This document shows positions 35,281-47,815 of a stretch of 64,000 nucleotides of DNA, piece after piece (positions within the stretch are counted from its first letter, which is position 1; the number at the start of each line of letters is the position of its first letter). The notes under the pieces are model-generated. The model did not search any database. It was not told the origin of the DNA and worked only from the letters and a program-made list of their open reading frames with translations. Source of the stretch: Paulownia fortunei (Eukaryota; Streptophyta; Magnoliopsida; Lamiales; Paulowniaceae); the NCBI GenBank assembly GCA_019321725.1, contig CM033110.1, forward strand, positions 23,305,210 through 23,369,209, given 5' to 3'. Both the position numbers and the translations under genes were made by a program.

Positions 35281-38200
35281 CTGCCATTGTTAAGCAAATG
35301 GACAGAACTGGAAACATTTCCATGGTCAAAATTCTGATCTTTTCTGAAGATTGCAACCATATAGCTGCTGAGCAGCTGTTTTGCCTTGCAAGTTCAGCTT
35401 TTTCTCCAGGTAAATCTCTGTCGGCGAGCTGCACTGGTCAACTGCCTGCTTTCAGTATATTGATCGACCCTTTGTGTCTTACAATACTTGGACTCATCTG
35501 TCGCATGTCTTTTCATTGTTGATGATTTTGTGTTTAGGCTGTGTAACAAATTCGAAGAGATTTATCTGCTCAATGTCAAGTCAACCTGAGCTGAACATAA
35601 GAAAATATTATGTTTCTTTATTTCAGTCATTGGCAGTGGGTGTATATGTAAATATTTATACTAGTCACCGAGCATATTTTAAACTGCTGAAGGCTAGAGG
35701 TAGTTCACTTGCTCTGGTGTCCTTTCAGCACTTGGGATGACCTGTACTAACCTCTGGGTTTGAACTCACTTTTATCAAAGCCCTTATAACAGTTCGTTTG
35801 GCATTCCATGTTTGTATAATGCAGTGTTGTTGATAGGTTTGAGTTGTTCTATTTAAGTTGCTAAATCCTTTTCTTCATTGACCATTTTGACACTGCTGTT
35901 GACATTTTCAGATAGGGAGGATGGCAATTTAGTCATTGACATTTAAATTTGGCAAAGGGAGTGCTAAACTTGAAGTTGATCAATTCTAGTTCTATCTTTA
36001 AATGTTAGATTTCAATGAGCTACAAAGTTAAATGTGGCTAAATATGGTTCTATTCTCCTACACATACATGTCAATCTGTCAATGTATACCACAATGAATT
36101 TACATGTAAGGCAGCTGCTACTCAAATCTCACTGCATGTATGGTGGCTATAACTGCATGCCGCCTGTAATTTGAGTCTGTATAATTTAGATGCTGTTCAG
36201 ACCAAATTGAGCAGACTATTTGAATTGAATAGAGCAAGCTATAGAAAATAATTGCATAAATGAAAATTTCCATGATTTCCCTTTTAAGTTTCTTCTAGCC
36301 ATTTTGGTTTCCCCATAACTGAATTGCATGATAATTTCTTGTGAGCCAGTGTCATCTATTGTGATCTACAGAGAAACAAAACAACAAAAAGAAATATAAG
36401 TTCCCAGTGACACCTGCTGTTGTAAATGCTATTATATGTGGGAGACCAACATAACATGAGTGGAGCCACATCCATTGGCTTTCAAGACAAAATCAACTTG
36501 GAAGTTGGGACTAAAAACTGTACACTATTTCTTGGATTCCTGAGTCAAGATCTAAGAATCCTGCTTAGGACAAATGTTATAAAGTTGGACCAGAAAAGAG
36601 GGATGAATTTTGTTTGGGCATGGACATGGACCCATAGTTTAGAGAAATCTTCTTGTTTTCTTGTTTTTCTCATTCTTTTTTTCTGCTGTCTCCCCGCCCC
36701 ATTTGTAACCCTGTATGATACTTTGAGTATCGTTGCAGGAACTTCTCTTTAATCCTCAGATAAAGAAAGAAAGTTGACGTGTGATGCTGGCGACCTGGAA
36801 TATGCACTTGCACTTTAATTTTAAGTGGCTCATTTTGGCATTCAGAATGATTTTTTACTCTCGGAAATCTCAAGTTTCATGTTTGATTCAATTCCATAGT
36901 GCCACTGGTCTTTGCACCGAATCTGAAACTGAAGTCTATCTGTGTATAATATTTGAGTTTAACATAGTTCAAGATCCTGTAGATTTGGTAAAGGATGAAG
37001 GCATCTCTGACAGAAAATATCCTTCAATTTGTGACTTAGTTAAATTTAAAGACCCTTGATTGAAAAAAAACTTTGTTAAAAATGCTGTTTCAATAGTCTG
37101 TGTGTCTTTGCTAATTGCTTTGGGATCTTTTGAATCAAAAGGAACATACAGATTCACATAAGGACCACACAATGGTGGCCCCTAATTTAAACATGCATGT
37201 AGGATGTAATAGAGTGGTAAATGAACTTGTGTGTCTTTTACAGGGTTCATTCAACCTTCAGCACATCTCTTTTTTCACAACTTGATTGACAGTCACCCCT
37301 GCGTGTGCCAATTCTTCACATTCTCAGTCAAGGAAATGTAGTAAAGACAAATGTTTATTTTATTTTTGAATGAAATTTTGCTGTCCCCATTAAAGTTGAA
37401 TTTTCATGGTTCATTATAAATAAAGGGCAAGTACTGACATTAAGTGAATATTTATTTGTTCCTTGAATGTGGATTGGATGTTTAGTTACTGCTTTATTTA
37501 CCAAGTCTAAGCTGAAATAATCAGGAAACAATTACTGTCATATTTACTCTGCATATATAGAGTTTTCATTTTTAAATTACTAATTACTACATATTTTACA
37601 AATAAAATTGGTTTTCCTGAATTTGCTCTCTCTTTTTGTTTTCACTTTCCTTCATTGAATCCTGAGTGTTAAGTCGGGAATAATCTGTATGTTTTCTTTT
37701 TTTCAATAGGTGTTTATTTGAATAGATGTGGCACAAACCTCAAAGTTCCTTCTTTAGACTGAGGGTACGTGAGAAATAGGAATATAGTGAGGTCCATAAA
37801 AATGAACACGCCAAAAAAAAAAGGGGAAGTTCTAAGGGTGGACCAGTAATGGAAAGCAATTGGGAGTCCCCAAACTTTAACAGTACTACTACTAGTGTTT
37901 GTTTTTTTTAGAACAAATGAAACTTTAAAAACTCCTACTAAATTCTTGTCTGCAAGGTAATCTCTCTGCCCTGACGGCCATATAAACTGCCCTATTCTCG
38001 ACCTGTCAACTCTTTCTCGGCCAAGGAAAAACCATCTATCCTCGTCCAAACCCGTCTCTCTTACTCCTCCATTTCCTCACAAATACTTCCTATTTGTCGT
38101 TCACATAAATCTTCTGTTAGAATTAGTGATCGTATCTTGTTCATCATCTAACTAGAATTTTTCGCTCGATATTTCTCTTGCTTATGACCGCCATTCATAC

Positions 38201-38300
38201 ATGATGCGACTTTTTATGTACATCTCGAATTTGTACCTTCTTACAAACTGATTAAGTACAAATCTGCATTGAAATTTTGCTCAGGGGAGCGAGCGTGATA
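35281..38300. other. Intergenic, 3 kb, upstream of the CLE gene
   Basis: The first few hundred bases are probably the RsmD-like 3' UTR. No conserved frame, RNA or repeat was recognised in the rest. TATAAA at 37981-37986 lies about 320 bp before the CLE ATG and may be its TATA box with a long leader. Confidence 0.4.
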
Positions 38301-38827
38301 ATGGGTGGTAGTAGAAAAGTTGTGGGGGCTGCTTTGTCAGTTAGTTTTCTCTGGTTTTTGCTTCTTGTGAGTTTAGTTGACTGGAATAATAGAAGGGATA
38401 TCATTACAATCCCATCAACCAGAAGTGTCGAACTTTTGAAACCAACAGGAAGTGAGGAGCCTGGTCTCCATCAGGATTCCGACCTCAATTATGTCAGCAA
38501 GAGAAGAGTACCCAATGGACCTGATCCTATTCATAACAGGTATAATTAAATGAGACAATATTACAATCATATGAATTTTGATATTTCTTGATTATATGGT
38601 TGGTCATGTTGATACGATTATATATTTGCATACAAATATATGAAGAAAAAATAAACTCATTTCTTATTTTCAAGTCGTCTTCATGTTTTCATATGCTTAC
38701 AAACATATGTATACATAGATATTATCTTGTCTCTACCTAAAGATCATGATTTCACAACTCAAGATTGTCTTCTTGTTTTTTTTTCTCTTCCAGGAGAACA
38801 GGGACTTCAAAATTACCACCAACATAA
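38301..38827 (+). CDS. CLE25: CLE25-like signalling peptide precursor
   Basis: Exons 38301-38539 and 38794-38827 give 90 residues. A hydrophobic N-terminal signal (about residues 8-28, ALSVSFLWFLLLVSLV) targets secretion. A variable linker follows, then the CLE dodecapeptide RRVPNGPDPIHN directly before a split Arg codon, and a short tail RRTGTSKLPPT encoded by exon 2. VPNGPDPIHN is the CLE25 core (CLE25 has RKVPNGPDPIHN). The mature peptide would be proline-hydroxylated and possibly arabinosylated, then perceived by CLV1/BAM-type receptors. In Arabidopsis CLE25 moves from root to shoot in drought and acts in phloem initiation. The ATG at 38301 gives MGGSRK; there is no in-frame ATG just upstream. 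The orthologue name is inferred from the motif. Confidence 0.9.
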
Positions 38828-41800
38828 GCTTAATCCTACTATGGGATGAAGGAGGTGCAGGCAACGTAATTAAGGTGATTTAGCTGAAGTTGCATTTGAA
38901 CCTCCATTTTTCTGCATTCTGAAGTGGGAAAACCCTACTCATCAAAAAAAAAAAAAAAAATGAAAAAGAAAAACGAAGTGGGAAAAACTTTTCTATACAT
39001 GTATTGTGAAGTAATTTTATGAAATTCTGAATCCATGTATCATGACTCCTGTTTCTAGGACTATTTGCGCTAAGCCGATCCATGGAAGCTTTTGTTATGC
39101 ATTATGGTATGTAAGAGGACAAACTTTTTGCAGGGGGTCTCATAGGTATATTTGCTTATCTTCCCTTTGAAATCAAAGAAAGATTCAAGGAATTTACTTT
39201 GCATGTATTGAAAAGATATGCATTGCCTTGAGAAAGAGTTATTGAGAGGGGTGGGTTCTAAGTAGTTATTTGAGAAAGGGCTTGTACATTTTGCTTAATT
39301 GGTTTGTACTACTAACATGTAATACTGGTTTCACTATATTTGATTTGTGATTGAAAAATATTAAAAAAAAGGTTCATAATCCGAGAATTCAGTAAATTTA
39401 CACACATTTTGTGTTAGTGTGTTCATGCAATAAAGGGTTATTGTCCTTACCTTTTGTTTTGGATTGGCTATCTTCCCTAATAAAGCACCTTGCACGGGCT
39501 AAAGGGGCTCTTCTTTCCAAAATTATTTGCCTTAAATGGTGCTACCTGACATTATTGTGGGTCGCCAGTGCCTGAAATTTAGGTTGTTTACTATTTTATT
39601 TTATTATATGATTTTTTCAAATGCAGAATTGTTACTGTCTTAGGAAGCATGGCATAATGGTGTAGTCTATTATACACACAGTGTACATTTACCGTTTATT
39701 CATACACATCCTTATGTATGCGTTTATATGTAAACGAGCGGTGCATGCACATTCGATGCAGGCATCAGTGTAAAATCTAGTAGACAGCAGCATGGGAATG
39801 TGGGTATCAGTTTTTTTTTCTTTTTCTCTTTTTTTTTTCTCTTTAAAAGGAAGGGTTTATCTTCAGTAATTGGATACTTAAAAAATGCATATTTGAAGTA
39901 GGTGGGTTGAGATTTTGAGAAGTGGCCATTTAGTTAATTTAAGAATCAGTGGCTCATTATGGGAACAGTTGCAAAAGATTGATGATTGTAGCACTATGAA
40001 TATCTATCGACAGTGAAAAAAAAAAAGTAACTGCATATTCTCTTTTTAACCAATTATACTTTTTTGTTTGCTTCTTTGGGTTTGATTTTGATTGTTTCAA
40101 GAAGTCCAAAGTGAAATGGGATTCAAACTGGAGGTGGGCTCCATTTTCTGCTGCATGGGTGACACAAACCCCACGTCCACCAGTTTCTTTAAATTAAAAG
40201 TGGAAATTCATGACTTTATTTTAGCCTTTATCATATTTTTCAGTTTTTTGAGCAATAAAAAAAAGTTTACAGAGAGAGAGGCCCTTGATTTTCTGAAGAT
40301 AGTTATGGCAGGCAACGCCTAACGTGGTTGCACTTGAATGAAAATTTTTCATTATATTTTCACATTTTCAAAGTTTGAAAATACTGAGTTGATAGCTTAT
40401 TATCGGTGTTTTGCAGTAACAAAAAATACCCAAGAACATTATTAAAGAAAAACTAGAATGTTATGTACTGTACCATCTAGGATAACACCATAACGATGTA
40501 TCACACTAACGATGTGTAAACACAAAAACGTCTAATAGCCACTAGAACAGGGCGTTTGGTATTTAAGGTAAACCCATATTTATGGGCTGGAAATCCCAAA
40601 AATATGAGATTCAATAGGGACACCTGCTTTTGTATCTCTCTGGGAGCTGTGTTAAACAAGCAGTTGAAAGGTAATATTTAAGCATAAAATGAAACACTAA
40701 AATTGGAATAGAGTATCTGAAATGGCTTCTATATCAATCTAGTGCGTAAAATCAACAGACATCTAAGCATGGCAAGAAATAGTAACTTTCACCTTGGGCT
40801 TCCCTGACAATGGTTTTCACTAATGCAAGAAAAGTAAGCACAGTCCATACTTCTGTAGGAGCATAACTTTCCAACAGAAAAGAAGCAAACCAAAGGGAGG
40901 GTGGGCTGAAGGAAAATGAAAATCATGAGCGCAGGAAAAAGTAATTTCTGTAAGCATGTATGGCATCTGATTTCTCTCAAAACTGTGAGATAGAACATAA
41001 CCATGCATTTCTTTCTATACTAAAGAACAACAACTATTGAATATTGGTGGAGCATATCATTGCAGTAAGGCACTATTTGCCTACTATTTGAGAATCTTCA
41101 GAGGGGCGTATAAAATTACTTTTGGAAACTTAAGCTCAAATAGAATTGGCAAAGCATAATAATTACATATCTTACCCATCTCCCACATTCAGTATGCTCA
41201 GTGTGGGGGAGCAAAAGGAGGAAAGAGAAGAAACAACAGCAAGGACAGGAAAAGGCTTGCGATTCATGCAAATGAGCCCGCAGGATTGGGTTTTTCTCTT
41301 CTTCTTTTTTTTTTTTTCAACTTTCTGGGCCAGTCATCCCTGAGGAGTCAGACAAAAGTCAATGTCGCGACATGCATGAGCTTCAGATTTCCCATCAGAA
41401 CACCTTTCGCATTTATGTTTATTTTGATGTTGGAACCAATTATATCAGAAAATTGAACATCTTTATAGGGAAAACATTTCAAGCTTTCCTCTCATTTCAA
41501 CCCAAAGAGGATTTTTATTCCTCAGCATTAGGGCTGAGTAGATAATAGGTGTTGTTAAGGAGTCTTGACACTCAGAATCATGAAATTATTGGACCCAAAC
41601 TTATGTGTAACAGTAAACTCATACACTATTAAACTTCATCCCAACGAATCAATGCCAAAAAACTAAGAGGAGGAGGAACGCTATTTCTTGTGTTCGCAAT
41701 CAGAAACTATATATATAAATAGGCTAGGGATCATTAAAATTGTTGATAAAAATTTGAAAGACTAGCATTAGAAGAGCAAATAACAAATACTATGTACCAT

Positions 41801-42015
41801 ATGCAGTAGCTTTTGTCACAACAAATTTCAAACAATGTCTCGAGTACAATTTATGCAGGTGAGCTCTTATACAGCTATATTCAGCAAAAGTGGAATATGT
41901 TTTTGGCGAGCAAATTAAAATTATATCACACAATTTGCATGTTATAACTCACCGCTGCAGAAGTGCAAGAATATTTTCAACCATTTAGCCATGCATCTTA
42001 CGCTTCTACTCCGAG
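38828..42015. other. Intergenic, 3.2 kb
   Basis: AT-rich with several poly-T/poly-A runs (38943-38960, 39810-39840, 41300-41320). No coding region or known element seen on either strand; the right end will include the BIR2-like 3' UTR. Confidence 0.35.
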
Positions 42016-43830
42016 TCAAATGGGACTTGTTGACTCTTGTTTTCCAAACAACAGCGGAAATTCATCATAATGTTCTGAGAAACCATGTTCCTCAGCCATG
42101 TTCTTCAGTGGTTCATAAACTTGATACATAGACCACCTATTCTTGGGCTGAGAAACAACACAATTACATGCGATTCTCAAGAACCTCACAATATCCTCAT
42201 CATGGCCCTTCCCACATAACTGCTTATCAATAGCATCTTTAATTCGACCAGCACCAACGAGCTGATTTACCCAGTCCACTAGATTACCCTTAAATACTTC
42301 CTCAACAGTGCTAACATCAAGAGGTTTTAGTCCAGTTGCCAACTCAAGAAGTATCACTCCAAAACTGTAAGAATCCCCTTTAAGGGAAGCAACCATCGTA
42401 CTTGAATATTCTGGAGCAACATATCCAATTTCACCTAAATCACCATAGACAAAACTACTCTCATTAGATTCCGACGAAGTCAGCAGTCTTGCCAAACCAA
42501 AGTCCATTATCCTAGCATCAAAATCCTCATCAAGCAAAACGACATTTGAGCTAATATTCTGGTGCAAGATTGGAGGGTGACAACCATGGTGAAGCCAAGC
42601 AAGCCCTCTTGCAGCCCCCAACGCAATCCTAAACCTAGTCGGCCAATCCAATACGCCAGCATTGCCATGCAATATGGAACCCAGAGTCCCATTCGACAAA
42701 TGCTTATAAACCAAGAGCTTCTCATCCTCCACCAAGCAAAACCCCAATAGTGGCACCAAATTTGGATGCCGCAACTGCCCCAACCTATTCATCTCCATCC
42801 TAAATTGTTTCTCCCCCATTTTACAAGCACTAAGCCGCTTAATTGCAAGCGCTGACCCATCTGGTAAAACAGCCTTGTAAGTCGTCCCCGTCCTACTCGA
42901 GACGATAACATTCTCTGTGCTAAAATTATTCGTTGCTGCCAACAAATCCGCCAACTTAACCTTAACAAGCGGCTTTTGAAACAACATAACCTGTGTAAGC
43001 TTATGAGCCCTCAATATCTCAGCCCAACTACTCCCACCATCTCTTTGTCCAATCCCATACCCTCTCTTGCTCCTCTTACTCGACCTCATAAAATACCACC
43101 ACCACAAACCAAATCCCAGCAACAACGAAGCTGCGGCACCGAAAACCCCCGCCGCAATAATAATCGCCAAACTCTTCTTACTCAATCCACCACATTTCCC
43201 CAACGGCCCGCCACAAAGGCCACTATTCCCACCAAAATCAAGCTCCAAATCATAATTGAACGACGGCACTCTCCCGGATAAATCATTATTCGCCACAGAG
43301 AATTTTTTCAACCTCCCTAAACTCGAAAACTGGTAAGGAATATTCCCAGACAACTTATTGTCATCTAAAATCAAATTATTCAGATACGAGCAATTAGCAA
43401 GATCCTCCGGTATTTGACCGGTCAAACTATTTTGCGACAAATCAAGAGTAACCAAATATGGCAACCAAGTGCAGATTTGCGGAGGGATCGAACCAGAGAG
43501 AGAATTACCAGCGAGATTCAGGACTTGGAGGCTGTGGCAAAACTGAAGAGAATCCGGAATAGTCCCGGCGAGGCTGAAATCCCGGAGCTCCAAACCGATG
43601 AGCCTGTTTTCCCGTTCATTCCAGCACGAAACGCCGACGAATCTGCAAATGAACCCCAGTGAAGTATTCGAAAAAATCCACGAATTCAGCTTACCATCCG
43701 GGTCGGTCAACGAGTTCTTCACTTCTTGCAAACACCTGATATCATCTTCCGCCAAGGAAAAAGAGATCAGCAGGGAAAGCAACAGTAGAGAAAAGAACAG
43801 GGATCTACTGTAGAGAAGATGATGATTCAT
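42016..43830 (-). CDS. BIR2: BIR2-like LRR receptor pseudokinase
   Basis: An intronless frame of 604 residues. There is a signal peptide (1-27), an LRRNT-type cap (CLQEVKNSLTDPDGKLNSW), four to five LRRs (LQVLNLAGNSLSGSIP, LVTLDLSQNSLTGQIP), a membrane span at about 217-243, and a cytoplasmic kinase-like domain. Catalytic features are degraded: the glycine loop reads VSSRTGTTYKA and the HRDLK region reads HQNISSN, lacking the catalytic Asp, while the VAIK-type Lys (AIKRL) and DFG remain. This is the signature of BIR2, which sequesters the co-receptor BAK1 and releases it after ligand perception. Length and single-exon structure match BIR2. Family placement is firm; BIR2 rather than BIR3/4 is likely. 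Confidence 0.94.
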   Translation of the reverse strand: MNHHLLYSRSLFFSLLLLSLLISFSLAEDDIRCLQEVKNSLTDPDGKLNSWIFSNTSLGFICRFVGVSCWNERENRLIGLELRDFSLAGTIPDSLQFCHSLQVLNLAGNSLSGSIPPQICTWLPYLVTLDLSQNSLTGQIPEDLANCSYLNNLILDDNKLSGNIPYQFSSLGRLKKFSVANNDLSGRVPSFNYDLELDFGGNSGLCGGPLGKCGGLSKKSLAIIIAAGVFGAAASLLLGFGLWWWYFMRSSKRSKRGYGIGQRDGGSSWAEILRAHKLTQVMLFQKPLVKVKLADLLAATNNFSTENVIVSSRTGTTYKAVLPDGSALAIKRLSACKMGEKQFRMEMNRLGQLRHPNLVPLLGFCLVEDEKLLVYKHLSNGTLGSILHGNAGVLDWPTRFRIALGAARGLAWLHHGCHPPILHQNISSNVVLLDEDFDARIMDFGLARLLTSSESNESSFVYGDLGEIGYVAPEYSSTMVASLKGDSYSFGVILLELATGLKPLDVSTVEEVFKGNLVDWVNQLVGAGRIKDAIDKQLCGKGHDEDIVRFLRIACNCVVSQPKNRWSMYQVYEPLKNMAEEHGFSEHYDEFPLLFGKQESTSPI

Positions 43831-44332
43831 TTTTGGGTGTGGAGGAGATGGGGTAGGGTAGGGTAGGGTAGGGGAAAATGCAGCAGGGTTAATGGGGAGG
43901 CATTTTTGCTCTCTGTGGAGCGATTGTTTTTTGAGTGTTCTTTTCTGGGTTTGTTGGTAAAAATCTGAACGAATGAAAGTGGGTTATGATAATTACAGGG
44001 TGTTTGATTAAGATTTATCTTGGGTGGGGTTTTGTTTTTCACTGGAAAAAAAAGTAGGGAATTTCGTGTTTGACTGGGGTTGGAGAAGATGATGACTCTG
44101 GTCCAAAGTGTGGCTTTGTAGATATTGCACTCTATTAAGCGTAGTTATGTAGTTATTGAAGTGAATGCAAAGCTGCAAACAAAGCTTGAAATTTCTTTCT
44201 TTTTCACTAACTTTGGATATTTGTGAGAAATATTTGTTCAACTTGGTTGTCTCTTGAGTGTGATGTCTTTTTCAGTCTTTCATGAACACGTTCAACTGTA
44301 TCTGTGAATTTAATAAAGTGAATCATCTTCTT

Positions 44333-44358
44333 GGCTGACTGCTGACTGCTGACTGCTG
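44333..44358. repeat. Short 7-bp tandem repeat
   Basis: The unit CTGACTG repeats three to four times without interruption, upstream of the BIR2-like gene. It is probably neutral. Confidence 0.85.
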
Positions 44359-45317
44359 AAAAATGGAGCTAAAATTATAATTAGAAGAGAGTGGTTGGAT
44401 TTTTTTTACTAGACTGGTCAAAAGCATTAAATTACGTACTATATATATATAGGTACATATGAAAAGATAAATGAATATTTATTAATGGTTTTCTGACTTT
44501 TACTTACATACTATATAGGCTTGTATAAATAATCATTTATTCAGAAAGAAAATTCGAGAGTTGATAAAAAAAGAAGAAATGTAAACCTTTGTGATAGTAC
44601 ATTTTCTTTGAAAATGGTTTATTTGATCGAGCATGTTTAAAAAATACGAAAGTCAATGAATTATGGATCTTTTTCAACAAAAATATGTCAAATGATATAA
44701 ATAATGCATAGCCTTCTAATATGGAATACATCACAGGATCCTAAAAAAATGGCAAAAATAATAAATCAACAAATAACTTAGTATATTTTTTTGGTTTCAT
44801 TAATTTGACTGTTGAACAAAGAAAAATATTTGTCTTGATAGTCAGCATTGGAAATTTTTTATTTGCATCGAATGTTTGTATATGAAATGATGAATAATTA
44901 TTTCACATTGATAAAAATTCATTTTATATTAACATAACATGATCTTTATTAATTGGACCGGGTCATGCAACACTCGATATTGGGCTGGAGCCAAAAATCT
45001 TAAATTAGGGTTAACTTTTTTTAAGGATATTTTTAAGTTTTTAGAGGGATAACATTTTCAAATTTAATGAATTTATATACTAAAATTTACCAACCCCAAA
45101 TCACTGACTAGATACTAATCTATTTTCAGGCATTCACAATCTATATTTCGGTTTTGAATTTATTAGGTCTTTAATCCTGTATAAAAATTAAGTCGAAATA
45201 GGTTAAATTATAATCGAATTCAAATTGATTGATTAGCAGCTTGCAAACCTTAAGAGTAATGGGTCGTTTTGTTACATAGAAAAAGTTAGCAGACACAAGA
45301 GCGCATTTAATCATGGA

Positions 45318-45362
45318 TCTTTGGGCCATTTCTCCACAATGGCCCATTAGTTATAGTGGGCC
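45318..45362 (+). promoter_or_regulatory. Site II element cluster
   Basis: TGGGCC, GGCCCA and TGGGCC occur within 45 bp. These TGGGCY motifs are bound by TCP-class factors and mark genes expressed in dividing cells. They lie upstream of the coiled-coil gene beginning at 45640. Confidence 0.55.
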
Positions 45363-45639
45363 AGGACTCAAATCCAGATTTCAAAATTTCAAAAGCTCAG
45401 TTATACCGATCGCGCCTTCCGAATCAATTCTTCGCGCTCACCCAAACACGCCCAAGCGACATTGCAGGAGTCAGCCACTCCCACCACACGGCGTCGTATT
45501 AAATATATCCACACCCCCTAACGGTAATTAAAAATCGAGAACGGGCTATTATCGTCAAATAAGCACTTCGGCGAACACACTCTCCCCAGCTCCTCCACTC
45601 CAAATTCCCCTCCCGTCAAACAATCACCGATTTCAAAAC

Positions 45640-47815
45640 ATGACAGAACCGGAGGTAAGCGCGTGAAATTACCGAACTGACCCGAACTTTTAAGTCTATT
45701 ACCTGTTTGATTTAGTTGTTCTGTGCAGAAAATGGAGGCGCTGAAGAGGGCGTATGCGGAAATGATACTCAACACGGCGAAAGAGGCGGCGGCGCGCGTA
45801 ATGGCGGCGGAATTAAGAGCCCGGCGATTGGAGCAGGACTTGGTTTCTACTAAAGAAGAAGCGGCTGGAACGCTCCTTCGTTTGAAGCAAATGATCGATG
45901 CAAAGGTAATTATAAAAACTTTTCCTCTTCTACATTTAGTAGTATTAGTCATAAATACAGGCAATAGGTTCATTTGAAGTTGTATTGGTTATGTTAATCC
46001 ATCCATAGACGATACTTTTGATATTGTCGGTCTCTTATCTTCTTCTAGGAATAAGTTTGCTTGAAGCACTTTTTTAAATTATGGTAAATGTTGATGTTAG
46101 TTAAGAATTCGATTGTGGGAAGAGACTTACAATGGGATGTCTGTTATTGTGTTTTTAGGATTTTGTAAGAATTTATGTTCAACAACAATCTTGCTCGTGT
46201 TCATTATTATATATAACTATATTCTTTTTTTCATATTGCTAGATAATAAAAACGTTAGATTATAACAAACTTATAGTTAATTTTGTAGCATGTATCCGCA
46301 ACCATTGTCTGCATGAACACTTTTGCTGTGTTTGAGTGGTGATATTGGTGGTTCAAGATAACATCAAGAACTCCAAATAAGATAGTTCCAGTTAGTGGAT
46401 TTGGAGTGGTTCATGTAATTTGAACCTAATGAGGGGGCCTCAGAATTGGATGAGAAGAAATTAATTCCAGTTTTAAAGTTATCTATTAGGCTGTGAAGCA
46501 CATTATGTTTCAAATTCTATTGATTTCTAAAGTGAGTACACATACATGGATGGCTTCTTGTAGCTGGAAGTGATTCTCAAAAAATCATATTTATTATCCT
46601 CCTCATTTGAGGATTGTGAGTTATGATTTAATACAAAAGCAATGAACTTGGTTTTGGTTACAGACTAAAGAAGCAGAGATTACATCGTTGAATCAACAAA
46701 GAAAATTTGATGAGCTTGAGTCTCAGCTAAATGAAGCAGAAGGGATCATATTAGACCTTAGAGCAGAATTGAACCAGGCACAGGAGCAACTGAATGAGGC
46801 GAAGAACAAAAAACAGCGCTCTACGAGACAGAATGAAAATGCAGAAGTGCGTAATATAACACCAATGGGCACTTATAGTGGTTATGAGCTTTTCACATCG
46901 TCCTTGAACTCTGGACCTGAATTTATCACTGTTGGTGGCAATAATTCATGTTTGGAGTGGAGTACACTCAACCAGAAGTGTTTCCGTCCAGCTAAACAAA
47001 GTGTAAAGTTCAATCCTGAATGTGATGTTTACTCTGGTGACAACCACCCTGTTTTGGACCAAATAAAAGAGCCTGAACTGTTCAGGAATGGATGTACACA
47101 GAGAATTTGTGCAACAGAGACAAGCTTAGTGCACGAGGGGTTTCCTGTTGGAGACACATCAAATCCTTGCACTAATTCAACCAATATTGAGATTGTGAGT
47201 GCTGTTGGAAGTACTTCTGTATTAGAAGAAAAAGTTCAACATGGAAAAAATGAAGCTGTTTCTGTAGTCTGTAGAAGTCTTAGAAAAAGAAAACTCAAAT
47301 TCTGGGACGATGTTATTACTGCTTGTGGATTGCATCGCTCTTATCAGTTCAACAAACCTCGTCAGGCTTTTCCACATCTTTCATGTGACAATACTAGCAA
47401 AGCAAAAAGGTGTGTAAAATCTGGTGAAGATCAGTTTCAAGCAGAAGATGGGACTCAAATTGAGGAGAGTCTTGATCGTGCAGAGATCCCCAAAAAAGAA
47501 CTTAATCATACTGAAGCTCTGCCAGAAAACATGGAGTTGATTGATGTGTTGGTAAAACAGGATGAGCTTGCTGTAATGGTTGAGTTGACTAGTTCATCAA
47601 GAATTAATTGTGATGTGGAAGGTGGCACTGCAACTAAAACATCTAATCTTAGTTATGCTGATGGCAAAAAACCTTTTAAATATACATTCAGCAGGAAATG
47701 GAAGAAGAAATCCATGATTTACCCTGAAAAAAGTTCTTCATTTCGAGAAAGATTATTACAGAATGAAAATGGTAATTCAGGTTTTCAGAATTCAAACTTG
47801 TTGACTGAATCATAA
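45640..47815 (+). CDS. Coiled-coil protein of unknown function, probably truncated at the C-terminus
   Basis: Exons 45640-45654, 45729-45905 and 46664-47815 give 447 residues. Residues 5 to about 120 form a strong coiled coil (for example RARRLEQDLVSTKEEAAGTL, FDELESQLNEAEGIILDLRA). The remainder is hydrophilic and probably disordered, with a conserved-looking basic segment SLRKRKLKFWDDVITACGLH near the middle. I do not recognise an established function. The frame stops at TAA (47813-47815), but sequence directly after it stays open and coding-like in the same frame and joins through a good intron to another short coding exon at 48241-48297 (see findings), so the annotated end may be a nonsense allele. 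Site II motifs upstream suggest expression in proliferating cells. Confidence 0.82.

Larger units (their letters stand above)
43831..45639. other. Divergent intergenic region between BIR2-like and coiled-coil genes
   Basis: The left end is the BIR2-like leader with a (TACCC)n-type tract (43851-43874). A GACTGCT tandem lies near 44333. The middle is AT-rich without genes. At 45318-45362 three site II motifs (TGGGCC, GGCCCA, TGGGCC) lie 280-320 bp upstream of the next ATG. Confidence 0.5.

Noticed and set aside
42976..43813. Plus-strand frames of 62-101 codons
   Set aside because: Antisense shadows of the BIR2-like coding region.
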